From Elgaria multicarinata webbii (Eukaryota > Chordata > Lepidosauria > Squamata > Anguidae), in NCBI RefSeq assembly GCF_023053635.1, contig NC_086171.1, forward strand, positions 11,054,006-11,118,005: a stretch of 64,000 nucleotides of DNA, given 5' to 3'. Made by a program: the position numbers and the translations under genes. Below, piece by piece: positions 1 through 10,496 of the stretch (its first letter is position 1; every line of letters begins with the position of its first letter). Below the pieces are notes generated by a model. The model was not told the DNA's origin. It saw only the letters and a list, made by a program, of their open reading frames with translations, and did no database searches.

Positions 1-696
1 GCACTAGAAATGTTTATTCCAATTGTAATATTTCATTACTATCACAGTCATATTTATACATTTGTTAGCCAATCTACAGTGAAGGATTGTGTTTTTAAAA
101 TACATCTGGTTGAGAAGATCTTCTTTTCCACAGCTGACATGAAAATTGGCAACTTCACTAATAAATAATTTTAAGATGTCAAAAGGACCGTTGTGTTAAT
201 AAGACTTCTGATCTGAAATCAATATCTTTCCATTTACATTTTAGGCCCTGATGGATGGAAATTAAGCAGTCATCAGTCACAGCTTATATAATTTTTGAAC
301 ACATGGGAGCACCAGCTGACTGGAACAATTCCAGTGCAGAAATTCCAAATAGTCTTTTTGGACAGCTTAGCAAATTTTTCACATCGTACATCATACAGCC
401 AAACTGTAAAAATCAGTGCTGTTCTAATTATTTGCTTGTGTTGTAGTGAGGAGTTGCAATATGAAATAACTCTGAGTATAGCTTGCATCTGGGGATATTG
501 AATCGGTAAACCATCTAGTTCATAAGATCATCTCGTTCTGTTTTCCAGTGACCAGACAGACAGCTCCAGAAGCTCAAAAGCATAAGGCTATCAGTGGCTA
601 GCCAGCCTCACTCAAACACATTGATGGCTATTTTAAAGCAGACACAAAATCTGCTGATATAAATCAGGATAGGTGCATGATATGGGCTGATATTGG
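1..696. other. gene-free flank, no feature recognised
   Basis: AT-rich sequence with no coding exon, RNA gene or repeat family that I recognise. Short open frames at 255-501 overlap on both strands and resemble no known protein. Confidence 0.6.
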
Positions 697-1845
697 ATCA
701 TAGAATCATAGAATAGAATCATAGAATAGCAGAGTTGGAAGGGGCCTACAAGGCCATTGAGTCCAACCCCCTGCTCAATGCAGGAATCCACCCTAAAGCA
801 TCCCTGATAGATGGTTGTCCAGCTGCCTCTTGAATGCCTCTAGTGTGGGAGAGCCCACAATCTCCCTACGTAACTGATTCCATTGTCATACTGCTCTAAC
901 AGTCAGGAATTTTTTCGTGATGTCCAGCCAGAATCTGGCTTCCTTTAAACTGAGCCCATTATTCCATGTCCTGCACTCTGGGAGGATCGAGAAGAGATCC
1001 TGGCCCTCCTCTGTGTCACAACCTTTTAAGAGTGCTCTCATGTCTCCCCTCAATCTTCTCTTCTCCAGGCTAAACATGCCCAGTTCTTTCAGTCTCTCTT
1101 CATAGGGCTTTGTTTCCAGACCCCTGATCATCCTGGTTGCCCTCCTCTGAACACGCTCCAGCTTGTCTGCGTCCTTCTTGAATTGTGGAGCCCAGAACTG
1201 GGTGCAATACTCTCGATGAGGCCTAACCAGGGCTGAATAGAGAAGAACCAGTACCGCATGTGATTTGAAAGCTATACTTCTATTAATGCAGCCCAAAATA
1301 GCATTTGCCTTTCTTGCAGCCATATCGCACTGTTGGCTCATATTCAGCTTGTGATCTACAACAATTCCAAGATCCTTCTCGTTTGTTGTATTGCTAAGCC
1401 AAGTATCTCCCATCTTGAAACTGTGCATTTGGTTTCTATTTCCTAAATGTAAAACTTGGCATTTATCCCTATTAAATTTCATCCTGTTGTTTTCAGCCCA
1501 GCACTCCAGCCTATCAAGATCACTTTGAAGTTTGTTTCAGTCTTCCAGGGTATTAGCTATCCCACCCAATTTTGTGTCATCTGCAAATTTGATAAGCGTT
1601 CCCTGCACCTCCTCATCCAAATCATTAATAAAAATGTTGAAGAGCACTGGGCCCAGGACTGAGCCCTGCGGTACCCCACTTGTTCCCTCCTCCCAGTTTG
1701 AGAAGGTTCCATTGATAAGTACTCTTTCAGTCTGATTCTGCAGCCAACTGTGAATCCACCTAATAGTTGTTCCATCTATCCCACTTTTAGCTAGTTTGTT
1801 AATCAAAATGTCATATCCGATATGTTCTTGGGAAAGATTCAGTGG
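697..1845 (-). mobile_element. CR1 LINE, 5'-truncated, reverse-transcriptase 3' part and 3' UTR
   Basis: Read on the minus strand, this is the C-terminal half of a CR1 ORF2. The reverse-transcriptase block has [10 protein letters not shown] and the catalytic FADD box near 1570-1830. It is followed by the CR1 tail protein with ERVQRRATRMIRGL and by a 3' UTR ending in tandem ATTCTATG-type octamers at 697-725. The copy is 5'-truncated near 1845, as is usual for CR1. The reading frame shifts once between the RT block and the tail block, so it is dead. Confidence rests on the RT motifs plus the octamer tail. Confidence 0.93.
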
Positions 1846-2092
1846 TGCTCCTGTTGGGTTAGTTAGGCTGCAACTGTATGGCCCAGGGGGAGGAGGCAAC
1901 CCAAAGGCCCTAAGATGGAGAGGATTCCTCCCTCTGCCAGTAGAATGGGAGGTCTGCAGGCACAGAGGGAGGTCTACCTTGGCAAGCCTCTTCATTGCAG
2001 GCACAGAAACCTCCACTGCCCTTGCTGTGCTGTCGTGATAGCAGTCATGATAAAAGGGAGAATAACACACACCCCAAAGGGGGGAAAGATAT

Positions 2093-2262
2093 TATAGAGC
2101 TGGGAAAAGTGCAGAAAGGGGCAACTAAAATGATGAGGGGCTAGAGCATCTCCCCTACGAGGGAAAGTTACATCAACTGGGATTGTTCAGCTCGGGAAAA
2201 AGGAGGGTAAAGGGAGACATGATAGAGGTGTACAAAATTATGCATGGGGTGGAGAATGTGGA
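2093..2262 (+). mobile_element. CR1 LINE fragment (tail-domain coding part)
   Basis: The plus strand encodes a degraded version of the CR1 segment LEKVQ..ATKM-RG...LPYE-RL-ELG. It lies head to head with the larger CR1 copy just upstream. Stops are frequent and it is too short to be functional. Confidence 0.7.
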
Positions 2263-2894
2263 GTTTGGATTCTACGGATTTAGGATTGGTGTGAAGAGAG
2301 TGAGGTGGTTGGTGTGTGGAGAGTTTAGATCAGGCAGGATTCAAAGTATTATATTTTGATTTAAAGCTTTTAAACAACAATAAAATTATTTTTTATTTTG
2401 TTAGCTACCAAATACCACGTGTCAGCTTAGCATTATTTACCTGCCTTACAGTTATTAAACACCCACACCAGAGTATTCCCACAGTATATTTTGAGAGATC
2501 CTATATTAAACCTGTTTCCCTCATGGCTAGGGGAAAGGTTTTATTTAACCCTCCCTCAGGTTTTCAGGTGGTGGCGCTTGGCCTGAAGAGAATTTATGCG
2601 ATGGGCCTAGTGTAAGGGCCTGTTACGTCGCAACGTACCACAACCCCAAAATTCCTTTCCTTCAGAATACTCTAAGCAGGGATTCAGATCTTAGTGCAGA
2701 CTTACAGAAGCTCAGGCCTGGGGGGCAAACCTGGCCCTTGGAGGTTCCCCAGAAACACAGGCCCCCTTCACCTGGCTCTACCCCGTGTCCCCCAACTACT
2801 TATTATTTGTTGGCTTTTGCACAGTTTCTTCCCCATTCTAAAAGACTGCAATGCCTCTCCTAAGGCTTAGCTACCTGGCTGCAAGAACTTTAAG

Positions 2895-3022
2895 CAATGG
2901 AGGCTGGTGGCTGTGATGTCAGTGGGGTGGTCCCTGGGTTTCAGTCAGAACCAATCAAAATGCTAAAGGAGATATCCAGGGTGTGGAAGCCCCTCTGACA
3001 TCAGAGCCACCAGCCTCCACTG
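2895..3022. mobile_element. hAT-like palindromic MITE, family C (GTGGAGGCTGGTGG ends)
   Basis: The ends are CAATGGAGGCTGGTGGCT and the complementary AGCCACCAGCCTCCACTG, with an inner GGGTTTCAGTCAGAACCAAT arm. It is a short internally deleted copy of the family also seen at 7052-7242, 12390-12568 and 33060-33265. Ends starting CA(G) and inexact 8-bp direct repeats at the 12390 copy suggest a non-autonomous hAT element. Confidence 0.65.
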
Positions 3023-3046
3023 GAAATAAGTACCATCATTTTAAAA

Positions 3047-3168
3047 GAAATCCACTACATCTCACCATAGTAGGGAAGGCCGTGGCCAGGTGAGCTGTGT
3101 CCCTGCTCAGTCTGTTGTCCAGGTGCTGATGGGGTTGATGGGCAACTTCAAGGGTTCTTCATTTCTAA
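3047..3168 (+). repeat. unclassified interspersed repeat J, copy 1
   Basis: This segment (ACATCTCACCATAGTAGGGA at 3058, GGCAACTTCAA at its end) is clearly homologous to 32921-33045, where the same landmarks occur in the same order and orientation. I do not recognise the family. Confidence 0.6.
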
Positions 3169-3408
3169 GGAGAGAAGCAGGTTCTCAGGATGCAAAATAG
3201 TTCATTCACAAGGCACAGACCCCTGTGGTAATGGGTTCGCTTAACCCATTTTGAAAATACGTTTTATCATAAGTGTTGTCTCATTTGTATTTTATTGTTA
3301 ATGTTACAGCCCCTTGAAGAAGGCTTCAGAATAAGAAACAGGCCGAAACATGTCGGGCTTCTTGTGAATACACTATTTTGCATCCTGAGAACCTGTTTCT
3401 CTCCTTCG
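3169..3408. mobile_element. 240-bp element with about 40-bp inverted ends and a hammerhead-like tail
   Basis: The left end GAGAGAAGCAGGTTCTCAGG at 3171 is the reverse complement, with few changes, of the right end CCTGAGAACCTGTTTCTCTC near 3386-3405. The matching arms also include the GATGCAAAATAGT stretch. Inside, 3310-3360 reads like the tail of Penelope-like elements (TTGAAGAAGGC ... GCCGAAACATGTC), which resembles a degenerate hammerhead-ribozyme core with a GGC/GCC stem followed by GAAA. The class is uncertain: a MITE or a Penelope-derived inverted remnant. Confidence 0.5.
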
Positions 3409-3409
3409 T

Positions 3410-4074
3410 GACCTGCGCCGGATGCTCACCTCCTTCTGTCTTTTTGTTTCTTCATCTCTAACCCAGACTTCAACTGGGCAGTCCTTCAAACAGAGGACTG
3501 CCCTCTCTAAAATCAGACACATTGCCACCCTGGTCCCAAGCTGATTAGCACTTGAAATTGTGCTCAACAGAAATAGATGTTTGTCCAGTGTAATGTTTTT
3601 CAGAACATATGAAATGTGTTCCCTAATTCCTAAGCCAGTAAGCGGCTGCATTTTGCACCAGTGGTAGTTTTCAGATGGTCTTCAAAGACAGCCCTATGTA
3701 CAGCACACTGCAGTAGACCTGGATGCTATCAGCTTGCAGGATAACTGTGGTCATGTCACAGTTGTCCTCAGCTGGTGAAGGAGCGAAGGCTAATGCGTAA
3801 CACCGATACCTGAACATCCATCCTGAATATCAGATCGATAAATACTCTTAAGCTGCAACCTCATCCTTTAAGGCTGTCACCAACCGGCTGTCCTTCAGTC
3901 ATATCTGGACTATTTTATTGGCCCTCATATATCCCTTTTTCAGATATCATGACCTCAAAGCTGACCTAAAACTAAAGTAGATGAAAAGAAGATCTAGAGC
4001 TCAAAGTGGAGATTTAGAGCTCTATGCCAAGTGGTGGCATTTCACCCTCAAATCTCTAGTTAACCACTCCCAGC
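3410..4074. other. gene-free, nothing recognised
   Basis: I see no exon, RNA gene or identifiable repeat here. Part of 3640-3740 (GCTGCATTTTGCACCAG, GCCCTATGTACAG) resembles a much-decayed antisense L2 coding segment. Confidence 0.4.
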
Positions 4075-4196
4075 AGTTTCAAGTAGATCAGATGTTGTTG
4101 GACTGCATGTCCCATTATCCCTAACCAAAATAACCAATGTTGAAGGATAATGGGAGCTGCAGTCCAACAACAGCTGGAGGACCACATTTTGTACAG
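4075..4196. mobile_element. hAT-like palindromic MITE, family A (ACTACAACTCCCA hairpin), diverged copy
   Basis: The arm GTTGTTGGACTGCATGTCCC faces its inverted partner GGGAGCTGCAGTCCAACAAC across a short loop. This is a decayed member of the commonest repeat in the window. Better copies (for example 26246-26392 and 27224-27352) end in CAGGGGTGG-type terminal repeats typical of hAT elements. Confidence 0.65.
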
Positions 4197-4263
4197 CCAT
4201 CATGTAGATGGCAAATAGAATGGGAATAAGATGGGATATGTTCAAAATAGGACATCCTGGGCC

Positions 4264-4492
4264 AGATCTACACCATATGAAAGCAGTATATGGAGGCAGG
4301 ATCTACACTACTGTTTTATAGTGGTATTGAAGTGCACTGACAACTGTTGGGGCCTGTGACACATGCATATACTGCTTTCATACCTCTTTCATAGCATTAT
4401 ATCCTGCTTGGTGTAGATGTGTCACGGGCCCCAACAGTTGTCAGTGCACTTCAATACTGCTATAATGCAGTAGGGTAAAACCTGCCCTGCTG
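4264..4492. mobile_element. palindromic MITE, family E (GGCAGGATCTACAC ends)
   Basis: The sequence GTGCACTGACAACTGTTGGG at 4332 is matched by its inverted partner near 4427-4452. The ends carry AGATCTACAC/GTGTAGAT and CAGGATCTACACTACTG. A second copy lies at 13322-13450 inside TAC1 intron 2. It is a non-autonomous DNA transposon of undetermined superfamily. Confidence 0.6.
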
Positions 4493-5096
4493 TGCTGATG
4501 AGCATTAAAGGGAGAAAGTCCATCCTTGCCAATCACTGTGAATGCCTCTCTGTGTGTATCCTTGATCCTCTGAACTTGGTACTTGGATAACATAATTAGG
4601 AAGGTGTCCTCAGTAAATCTAAGGAAGTACAATGGGACATATGAGAGGAAACAAGCATATGACCTTCAGAGTTGCCACTTTCTATTAGCTATAAGAACCA
4701 TGGGTTAATGGAAACACTTCCTATTTTCCCTTACATGCCTAAATAGCTACTGCCAAGCCTTGAATGAAATGGCTTATCTAGAGAGAAATATGCTGTATCC
4801 TGACAATGCATGCACTGGATAAGAGCCAAGGTTAAATGAGCACAATCAAGCCTAAGTAACCTTGAATCTAATAAGACAGAACAGCTCTGAGATCTGTTAA
4901 GGGAGCTTAAGCAGTTATTTAAATTGAATGCCATTACTCACACAGAACTGTCATACTGGGGGGAAATGGATCACAAGCAACTTTCTCTGTCAGAGCAAAT
5001 TGGCACTTTACATTTGCAGAGAGAACCAAGACATACATACACAGGGGCAGCTCATTTCTTCGTTCCCATTTGTTTAAAGTTAGAATGAGAATGGGC

Positions 5097-5100
<4 letters not shown>

Positions 5101-5140
<40 letters not shown>
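5101..5140. repeat. (TG)n microsatellite
   Basis: About 20 uninterrupted TG dinucleotides, immediately 5' of a CR1 3'-end fragment. Confidence 0.95.
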
Positions 5141-5141
<1 letters not shown>

Positions 5142-5145
5142 GCGG

Positions 5146-5397
5146 GCTTTCCCACACTAGAGGCATTCAAGAGGAAGCTGGACAACCAACTGTCAGGTAT
5201 ACTTTAAGGTGGATTCCTGCACTGAGCACGGGGTTGGACTAGATGGCCTTATATTTTTATTTATTTATTTATTTATTACATTTTTATACTGCCCAATAGC
5301 CAAAGCTCTCTGGGCGGTTCACAAAAATTAAAATCATGAAGAGCATAAAAACAACCAACAATCTAAAAACACCTTCCAACTCTACTATTCTCTGAGT
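5146..5397 (+). mobile_element. CR1 3' end interrupted by an antisense L2 3' fragment
   Basis: The plus strand carries the last part of a CR1 element, from GAGGCATTCAAGAGGAAGCTGG to GGGTTGGACTAGATGGCC at 5252. It resumes at about 5370 with CCTTCCAACTCTACTATTCT, the usual CR1 end. The 5253-5369 gap holds an antisense L2 3' UTR end (ATACTGCCCAATAGCCAAAG, GGGCGGTTCACAAAAATTAA). The L2 therefore landed in an older CR1 copy. Confidence 0.75.
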
Positions 5398-5511
<114 letters not shown>

Positions 5512-5872
5512 TAAAGAGGTCATACACACACACTTTTCACTGATGAACTTGAAGGTACTTGCTGCTAAAATAGAAAAATGTGGGACCAAAGGAGTGTTTT
5601 GTGCATGGATCTCCCATCCACCCAATCCTCTGCCTTGCAGGCATGATCTGAAAGTTAATTAATTTCCTTAGTTTCCCTTTTCTGTACAATGGATAACTGT
5701 GGATAACTGTGACCCCTTGACTCTGCCTACCATGAATTGCCCTGCCCTCCACCCCACTAGTCATAATGAGCATCAACCACCACTGCACATATACAAGACT
5801 TTATCACTGAGGGTAAGTTCATGTGCAGGTTCATCAATGAATGACTGGAACTTCGAGAAATGAGCTGGCATG

Positions 5873-6016
5873 AAGAAAGAAAGAAAGAAAGGAAGGAAGG
5901 AAGGAAGGAAGGAAGGAAGGAGGGAGGGAGGGAGGGAGGGAGGGAGGGAGGGAGGGAAGGAAGGAAGGAAGGAAGGAAGGAAGGAAGGAAGGAAGGAAGG
6001 AAGGAAGGAAGGAAGA
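5873..6016. repeat. polypurine microsatellite (GGAA)n/(GGGA)n
   Basis: Roughly 140 bp of uninterrupted purines: GAAA units, then GGAA, then a block of GGGA, then GGAA again. The open frames on both strands here are repeat artefacts. Such tracts can form triplex (H-DNA) structures. Confidence 0.95.
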
Positions 6017-6417
6017 ACTGTCACTGTTCAAACACAACACAGAGAAAAATCAGGTGCCCTGACATCACCTCAAGGGGTTGTATCCAATTTTAGTCCTACT
6101 TAGAGAGGATTCACTGACTGGGGCTTCCCTTGCTTTCCAGAACATATCTCTGGAAAGTCCCTTAGCTTGCTGCCCACCTTTTCCTTCCTTCATTACCTCC
6201 ACTTTTCTGGGGAACATAGCCAGCTTTTTCTTGCTCTTTCTTCTACCTTTTGCCAGGTTTCTGTGGAGTTCCAGGGAGGCAGGCAGCTTGCAGGTTTCTG
6301 CTCTACACTCACACAACCAGCTAGCCCCCTTCATTGTTGTTATTGTTGGTGGAGGTGGTGGTCTTTTCTACAAAAGGCATTTATCGTGTGCTCATCATGG
6401 TTGTTTATGAGTTCTTT

Positions 6418-6560
6418 AGATTTATTTATTTATTGCATTTTTATACCACCCAACGCTCTCTGAGTGGTTCACAAAAGTTAAAACCATTCAAAGTATAAAA
6501 CAAACAGTATAAAAACATGATATAAGATATAATATAAATATAATATAGATGACATTAGGA
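6418..6560 (-). mobile_element. L2 LINE 3' UTR fragment
   Basis: This is an antisense L2 end of subfamily A: TTTATTTATTTATTGCATTT, then ATACCACCCAACGCTCTCTGA and GTGGTTCACAAAAGTTAAAA. The full-length form of the same tail closes the coding copy at 10497-11026. A run of about 27 T follows at 6594-6622. Confidence 0.8.
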
Positions 6561-7051
6561 CCATTCTGTGTCTTAAAAGCACCTTTGGTGAGGTGTTTTT
6601 TTTTTTTTTTTTTTTTTTTTTTAGAGCAGGGAAAATGCAGTATTTAATTGTAAAAGCAAAAGAAACTGCTTTTTTATTTGTGCATTTGTGCTATTCTACT
6701 ATACCACTGTGCCACCAAAAGGATTTGAAGTGGAAAAGTAGGAAAGGAAACACTCTTTGTGTAGAGCTCAGATCTCAATTCTGCAACAAAAGCAAAAATA
6801 GATACAATAAATTAAAAGCTGATTAACAGACTCATGCAGAAAACCTCTTTCTCTCTGGTGTGACTTGCTCACTCTCCACCCTGGGCCTTAATTCTCTCCC
6901 TTTTCTTTGAGAATTGATTCAATCTATTTTTTTTTATCTCCCAAAATCACCCCGAACAAGCAACCCTCCTTTCCTCTTTCCCCAATGAACCCCTCCTCCT
7001 TCTCCCCCTGACCACTGCCCCACACATTACTCAATAACACAAAATCCAGTG

Positions 7052-7242
7052 GGGCTGTGAATCATCTCGGGGTTTCAGTCAGAACTAGCCAGAAATCGAA
7101 AGGAATTATCCAATGTCCTGAAGCGGCTTTGGGGATTGGATTCAGCACCTTGGATGGATCCTTTAAAGTTCTGGCTGGTTCTGGCTGGAACTCAGAATAG
7201 TTTCAGCCCCACCAAAATTGCTGCCACCAGCCTCCACTGACT
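7052..7242. mobile_element. hAT-like palindromic MITE, family C, with RE1-like motif
   Basis: It carries GGGGTTTCAGTCAGAACTAG, the inner TTCAGCACCTTGGAT (7141-7155) and ends with GCCACCAGCCTCCACTGAC. This is a fuller copy than 2895-3022 and keeps the REST-like half site TTCAGCACC followed by TTGGAT. Confidence 0.65.
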
Positions 7243-7704
7243 AAACCAATCCTTTTAATTTCTGTCTTAACAATAAGAACGATATGAATGAAATTTGACC
7301 TTTAAAATGCCTATTGCCTTAGTCCAATCCTTTGAACATCTCTTTAATTCCTGTTAATATATTAGTCCTTGGTGAAGCAACTGTGCCTCTAATCTCTGGA
7401 TCCCCTTAGCCTATAAGGTGCAAGTTTTGGGACACCCAGGGCCCCTCCAAGTGTCAAGGTTTCATGTCTGAAGGTGCACACTTGGGCATTCACCTGTGTT
7501 CAAGGGGACACAAGGTAGCCCAAAGGAATAGAATCTAAGGGGTTTCTAGACAAACCTGATAAAACCACGCCAGACTGTAACATTTCAGATGACGGTTGAG
7601 TGGACTGCATAACTGAACATTCCCCTATATACTGTGTGTTGCTTTTTAAAATAATCATAATCATAATCCCTGTGTATATAGAAAAATAAAAACACTAAAC
7701 TTCC

Positions 7705-7802
7705 CTAACAGTGCAATCTTATGCTTCTCTACTCTGAAGGAAGTCCCACTGAATTCAGTGGGGCTTACTCAAAAGTAAGTGGCTATAGGATTGCAGTTTG
7801 AA
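7705..7802. repeat. palindromic repeat B (GCAATCCTATGCA ... ATTGAATTCAAT)
   Basis: The arms GTGCAATCTTATGC and TATAGGATTGCAG face each other around CCCACTGAATTCAGTGGGG. Related copies, whole or partial, lie at about 8215-8400, 13745-13840 (with AATCCCATTGAATTCAATGG), 17565-17690, 23640-23790, 32190-32395, 42630-42720, 60430-60480 and 61618-61640. It is a short palindromic interspersed repeat, probably a MITE. I know no name for it. Confidence 0.6.
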
Positions 7803-8707
7803 GCATGTAAAATTACATTCAAGGGTCAGATTTCCTACTGTCAGCACACAGGTAAAGAGAGGAGGAAGAGAAAACACTTTCTGGACATACTCTCCCCCCC
7901 ACCCACCTGTCCTATTCAAGAGTTTTATGTCTCCTAATTGGAAAATTCTGTTGGTATAATAATCCCTTGCTGCTAATCATAACCAGAGTCATCATGTTAA
8001 TTGCTGACATGATCACGTTCTTCAGAGCTGCAAAGAGAAACAAGGGAGGCCGAAGCAATCAATGTGTGCAGGAAGGAAGCCCTGATAGATTCCCATCTGC
8101 ATGAGCACCTTATGGGTCCCACACAGACCTGCCCTATCTAAAGAGCTGGAATTGGCACTTTGCCATTTAGCCAACTTAAACGGTTTCTTTCAGACTTGAC
8201 GGACAGTTCTGTGCAACTCAGAAGATCGTATCCCACTGCACTAACAATGTAATGCTAGACATGACTACTCAGAGGTAAGCCCAGTTGAGTTCAGTATATA
8301 TGTGTGTATTGGATAAGTGGGTTTCAGGCGAGCCCTGTTGCACAGAGTAGGACTTACTTTTGAGTAAATGTGCAGACAATTGCACTGAAAAGACAATTGC
8401 ACTGAATTAAAAAGGTGTGGCCCACTGAGTTCACCAATGTCAGCTCCAGGTTTCTGAGGGCCCTTGGACAAGGCACCCTCAATGGGGCCCCTTCCTCAGT
8501 GAGTCTCCCTTCTCACCACCAGTGTCACCTGCTGCAGTTGCACCTCATCCTCATTTTCATCATTGCCTCCACTTGTTTGCTTGATAGGCAGAGAGCCAAT
8601 AAGCAAGAAGGTAGAGGCATCTGCTGCTCTTCCTTCTCACCATCACTGCTATGTGGTGAGAAAGGGGAAGCAAGCAGCAAAGATCTGGCCCATTCAGTTT
8701 AAGTGGG

Positions 8708-8947
8708 ACAGCACCCTCTAGTGGACTTTTTATAGTGAAACTTCTCCAGTACATGGCAGGAAAAGGCTACAAATATCACCATAGCTCAGAAGAGTCGTGT
8801 TTTCTGAAGATTATTTTATAATGAAAAATATGGCAGAAAGAGTGAGAGACACGCAGGAGGATCACTGTGTCATCAAAATGACCTGCGAACAAATGTGAGT
8901 GGCCAGTCACAAGCGTGCTCATAAAATGCTCATCCGAAGAAGCTAAG
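8708..8947 (+). repeat. unnamed interspersed repeat I with CTCF-like motif, copy 1
   Basis: This roughly 240-bp stretch is homologous over its whole length to the reverse complement of 19170-19407. Shared landmarks in order are: CCCTCTAGTGG, TTTTATAG, ATGGCAG, ACAAATATCA, CAGAAGAG, ATGACCTGC, and GAATGGCCAGTCA (here GAGTGGCCAGTCA). The CTAGTGG end (8714-8725) reads CCACTAGAGGG on the minus strand, close to the CTCF core. No protein-coding capacity is seen. Confidence 0.6.
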
Positions 8948-9765
8948 TATTTCTCCTTTCTCCTTCAGCAGGTATCACCCCTTTGTTCCTGACTGAGACA
9001 GCCCTAAGTTACAGTACCCATGAGATGGTCAGATAGACTTTTGGTTTACAGGACTAACTTTGTTCTTCCCTCAAAGAACACCAACCAGAGCCAGGTACAA
9101 AAGAGTAGCCCTAAAGGGCTGAAATACATTTAGACAACATGGTGTTTCGGAGCACATGCGCAGCCCAGGAATTTGTTTGCACTACCAGAACTGAAGCTTG
9201 CACACCAAACTTTTCACCCACAAATCTGCTCCCGGTTTCCCCTCAAGCTTTCTTGATTCCTGCAGCTTAATTTAGGAGCATGAGGAAAGGCCTTTTCTTG
9301 TTGCTATTGTTAAATGATTGGGAGTCAGACCCAAATTCTTGCTGATGGACTCCAGAGATGATTTGCTAGTAGATCCCAATCCTGCCCACCCAATATCCAG
9401 TGGGTACAGTAAAGTACTTTTAAATTCTGGACTTATGGACTTTATGTGGGGGGGGGGCATCCCTCTTTAGAAGAGGGCCTTCCAGCGCATTCTGCTAAAG
9501 GGGATGAGGGCTGCAGTTCTGCCCCAAAGTCCTGTCCTGATCGCACTGTTCCCAAAACCCTAAACTAGTATTCTGCAGCTGCACTAGAAGGATTAATTCC
9601 ACTGCTCCATCCCCCTGTTTTCTAACAAAGGACCTCAAGGTTGCAACATTCATAGCCCTTCTAACCTGAGACACTTAAGACTCAAACCAGTTTTGATTCC
9701 CCAAAGTTGATAGTGGTGAAAGATGTAAAATCTAAGTAGTATCCCTTGATGTAATTGGGCTGTGT

Positions 9766-10427
9766 TTAGGAATGTACAAAGCTGCCTTATACAGAGCCAG
9801 GCCATTGCGCCATCTAGTCTGACATTATTAACATTGACAAGTTTCAGGCAGGATTCTTTCCTACTACCTATGGGCTGTCTTCACAGCAGCGAGTTGGTGC
9901 CACCTTCCTCCAAAACCTGGCAGTTTTCCTTATTTTTATTTATTTATTTATTACATTTTTATACCACCCAATAGGCGAAGTGAGTGGTTCACAAAAATTA
10001 AAATCATAGAGCATTGGATAATCATTACTTATCCAAGTAATCCCGATGCCTATGAGGGAGTGTGGGGTTTCCAGCAGAGTCCCCCCCCCCAGCCCTCTTC
10101 CTGGCTTCCAGCAACCAATTGCCAATCACTTTCGACCAGGATTGCACACACACCCCAGATTGGCCCCAGAGCAAGGTCAGAGGACAGAATAGCTGTACTG
10201 ACCTCATTCCCACCAAAAGAAGTTGGGTAAGTCCCTGACTTTTTCAAAGCGTAGCTTCATGGGAAAGCTCCATGGTGCCTGCAAATCTGCAGCTGTGTCA
10301 TATAACTGATTCAACGCAGATTTGCAGCCACTGTGAGACTTTGGCTGCACATAGACAGCCCTGCCTGGAGATGCCGGGGATTGAACCTGGGACCAGGTGC
10401 TCTACCACTGAGCCACGGCCCCTGCCA
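9766..10427 (-). mobile_element. tRNA-headed SINE 2, split by a MITE that itself holds an L2 fragment
   Basis: The SINE is read on the minus strand. Its tRNA-like head is at 10361-10425 (plus-strand text GGGATTGAACCTGGGACC and CTCTACCACTGAGCCACGGC, i.e. B and A boxes of an RNA polymerase III promoter). Its body and tail are at 9766-9870 (TTCAGGCAGGATTCTTTCC). Between them lies a unit with inverted ends GGGCTGTC-TTCACAGC / GCTGCACATAGACAGCCC, and within that an antisense L2 3' end at 9932-10015. The order of insertion is SINE, then MITE, then L2. Confidence 0.65.
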
Positions 10428-10496
10428 AGGTGGTACAATACATTTGCTTAGAGAATGAACCCATCTCTAATTCTACATTCTAGATATGCTTCTCAA

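Noticed and set aside
5773-6103. long Lys-Glu-Gly or Leu-Pro-Ser frames
   Set aside because: Translations of the polypurine tract.
10361-10425. possible tRNA gene (also 43965-43984, 21122-21180)
   Set aside because: These are the tRNA-derived heads of SINEs, attached to SINE bodies; no complete cloverleaf.
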